Positions 5,481 through 5,961 of a stretch of DNA of 5,961 nt are shown piece after piece. The stretch is from the NCBI GenBank assembly GCA_021790615.1, contig JAJYGW010000280.1, forward strand, positions 1-5,961. The letters are read 5' to 3'. The notes under the pieces are model-generated. The model was given only the letters and a program-made list of their open reading frames with translations. It did not search any database and was not told the origin of the DNA. The position numbers and the translations under genes are program-made. Every line of letters starts with the position of its first letter. Position 1 is the stretch's first letter. The stretch comes from Actinomycetes bacterium. Lineage in GTDB: Bacteria > Actinomycetota > Acidimicrobiia > Acidimicrobiales > JAKAOS01.

Positions 5481-5961
5481 GCCGGCGAGCTGCTCGAAAC
5501 GCTGCCGGGCGGAGGTCGCCGCTTCCGACAGGTCGTCGGCCACGTCCAGCGCCAGCCTGACGAGGCGGTCACTGATCGGGCCGCCGTCCAACCGTCCTGC
5601 CGCCTCGGCCGCCTGGTCCGCATACTCACGCGCGACGAGCGACGACGCCACGATGCCCTCCGAGCAGGCGACGAGGGCGCGTGCCCGCTCGCGCTCGGAC
5701 TCGTTGAGAGGGCGCCCGAGCAGGTCCCGGATCGGCCGGGAGACGGAGCGGTCGAGCAGCGCGCGCTGCACCGGCAGGGTGTAGATGCCCTCGGCGAGAT
5801 CCTGGCCGGGCGGCTTGCCGAGCTCCTCCTCGGTGGCGATGACGTCGAGGACGTCGTCGCGGATCTGGAACACCATGCCGAAGGCCTCACCGAAGGCCGT
5901 CAGGTCGTCGATCCGGTGCCGCTCGAGCTCGGCCGTGATGCCGCCGATCCGGCAGGCAGTC
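5478..5961 (-). CDS. Polyprenyl (trans-isoprenyl) diphosphate synthase, C-terminal part; 5' end outside window
   Basis: Enzyme of the all-alpha trans-prenyltransferase family, which extends allylic diphosphates with isopentenyl diphosphate. About 161 C-terminal codons are visible, and the frame stays open to the window edge. Base 5876 starts an ATG, but the preceding codons (TACRIGGITAELER, then LTAFGEAFG) match the family's helix before the second Asp-rich motif, so that ATG is internal. The second aspartate-rich motif FQIRDDVLDV is at 5844-5873 with DDVLD at 5844-5858; its Asp residues bind Mg-diphosphate. It is followed by LGKPPGQDLAEGIYTLPVQRAL, the usual GK..G.DL.EG..TLP block. The first Asp-rich motif, whose neighbouring residues set chain length, is outside the window, so the product (GGPP, hepta-, octa- or nonaprenyl) cannot be told and no symbol is given. 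A role in menaquinone tail or carotenoid precursor synthesis is possible. It is convergent with lysS and so not part of that operon. Confidence 0.92.
   Translation of the reverse strand, partial: TACRIGGITAELERHRIDDLTAFGEAFGMVFQIRDDVLDVIATEEELGKPPGQDLAEGIYTLPVQRALLDRSVSRPIRDLLGRPLNESERERARALVACSEGIVASSLVAREYADQAAEAAGRLDGGPISDRLVRLALDVADDLSEAATSARQRFEQLAG

Noticed and set aside
5470..5784. Small + strand open frame after lysS (104 codons)
   Set aside because: It is antisense to the prenyl synthase gene, whose family motifs are clear; the + frame has Ser/Arg/Ala-rich composition and no motif.
3893..5890. Long open frame on the - strand (665 codons) opposite lysS, running into the prenyl synthase region
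   Set aside because: Its translation is rich in His, Arg, Pro and Ser without family motifs, and it mirrors lysS codons. Such antisense frames stay open by chance in very GC-rich genes. The real - strand gene at the right end is in a different frame.
1..5961. Possible hidden mobile element, CRISPR, RNA gene, riboswitch or defence system
   Set aside because: All of the window is accounted for by six housekeeping genes with gaps of 10 bp or less; no inverted repeats, spaced repeats, tRNA-like arms or unassigned spacer were seen by eye.

Overview
This is a very GC-rich window with strong G/C preference at third codon positions. It holds a compact housekeeping locus for cofactor synthesis and tRNA charging. 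Protein similarity recalled from memory and the gene order (panC, nadB, nadC, coaX, lysS) point to a high-GC Actinomycetota genome. An Acidimicrobiia-like lineage is possible, but that last step is inference.

Layout: the + strand carries the 3' end of panC (1-431), then nadB (442-2136), nadC (2142-3065), coaX (3075-3914) and lysS (3911-5473). The gaps are 10, 5 and 9 bp, followed by a 4-bp ATGA stop/start overlap, so these five genes almost certainly form one transcription unit whose promoter lies upstream of the window. On the - strand, the 3' part of a trans-isoprenyl diphosphate synthase gene (5478-5961, continuing past the window edge) converges on lysS with only 4 bp between the two stop codons. 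Essentially every base is coding. There is no non-coding stretch above about 10 bp, no RNA gene, no mobile element and no CRISPR.

How the genes work together: PanC makes pantothenate and CoaX (type III pantothenate kinase) phosphorylates it, the first step to CoA. NadB oxidises L-aspartate to iminoaspartate, and NadC converts quinolinate to nicotinate mononucleotide. The linking enzyme NadA (quinolinate synthase) is not in the window, nor is PanD (beta-alanine supply for PanC). LysS is a class II lysyl-tRNA synthetase. The - strand gene would supply polyprenyl diphosphate, for example for a quinone or carotenoid tail.

I found no convincing new system. The points worth a second look are small: changed lysine-site positions and a Gly/Pro/Gln-rich tail in LysRS, lineage-type insertions in PanC, CoaX and NadB, uncertain start sites for nadB and nadC, and the tight convergent 3' junction.
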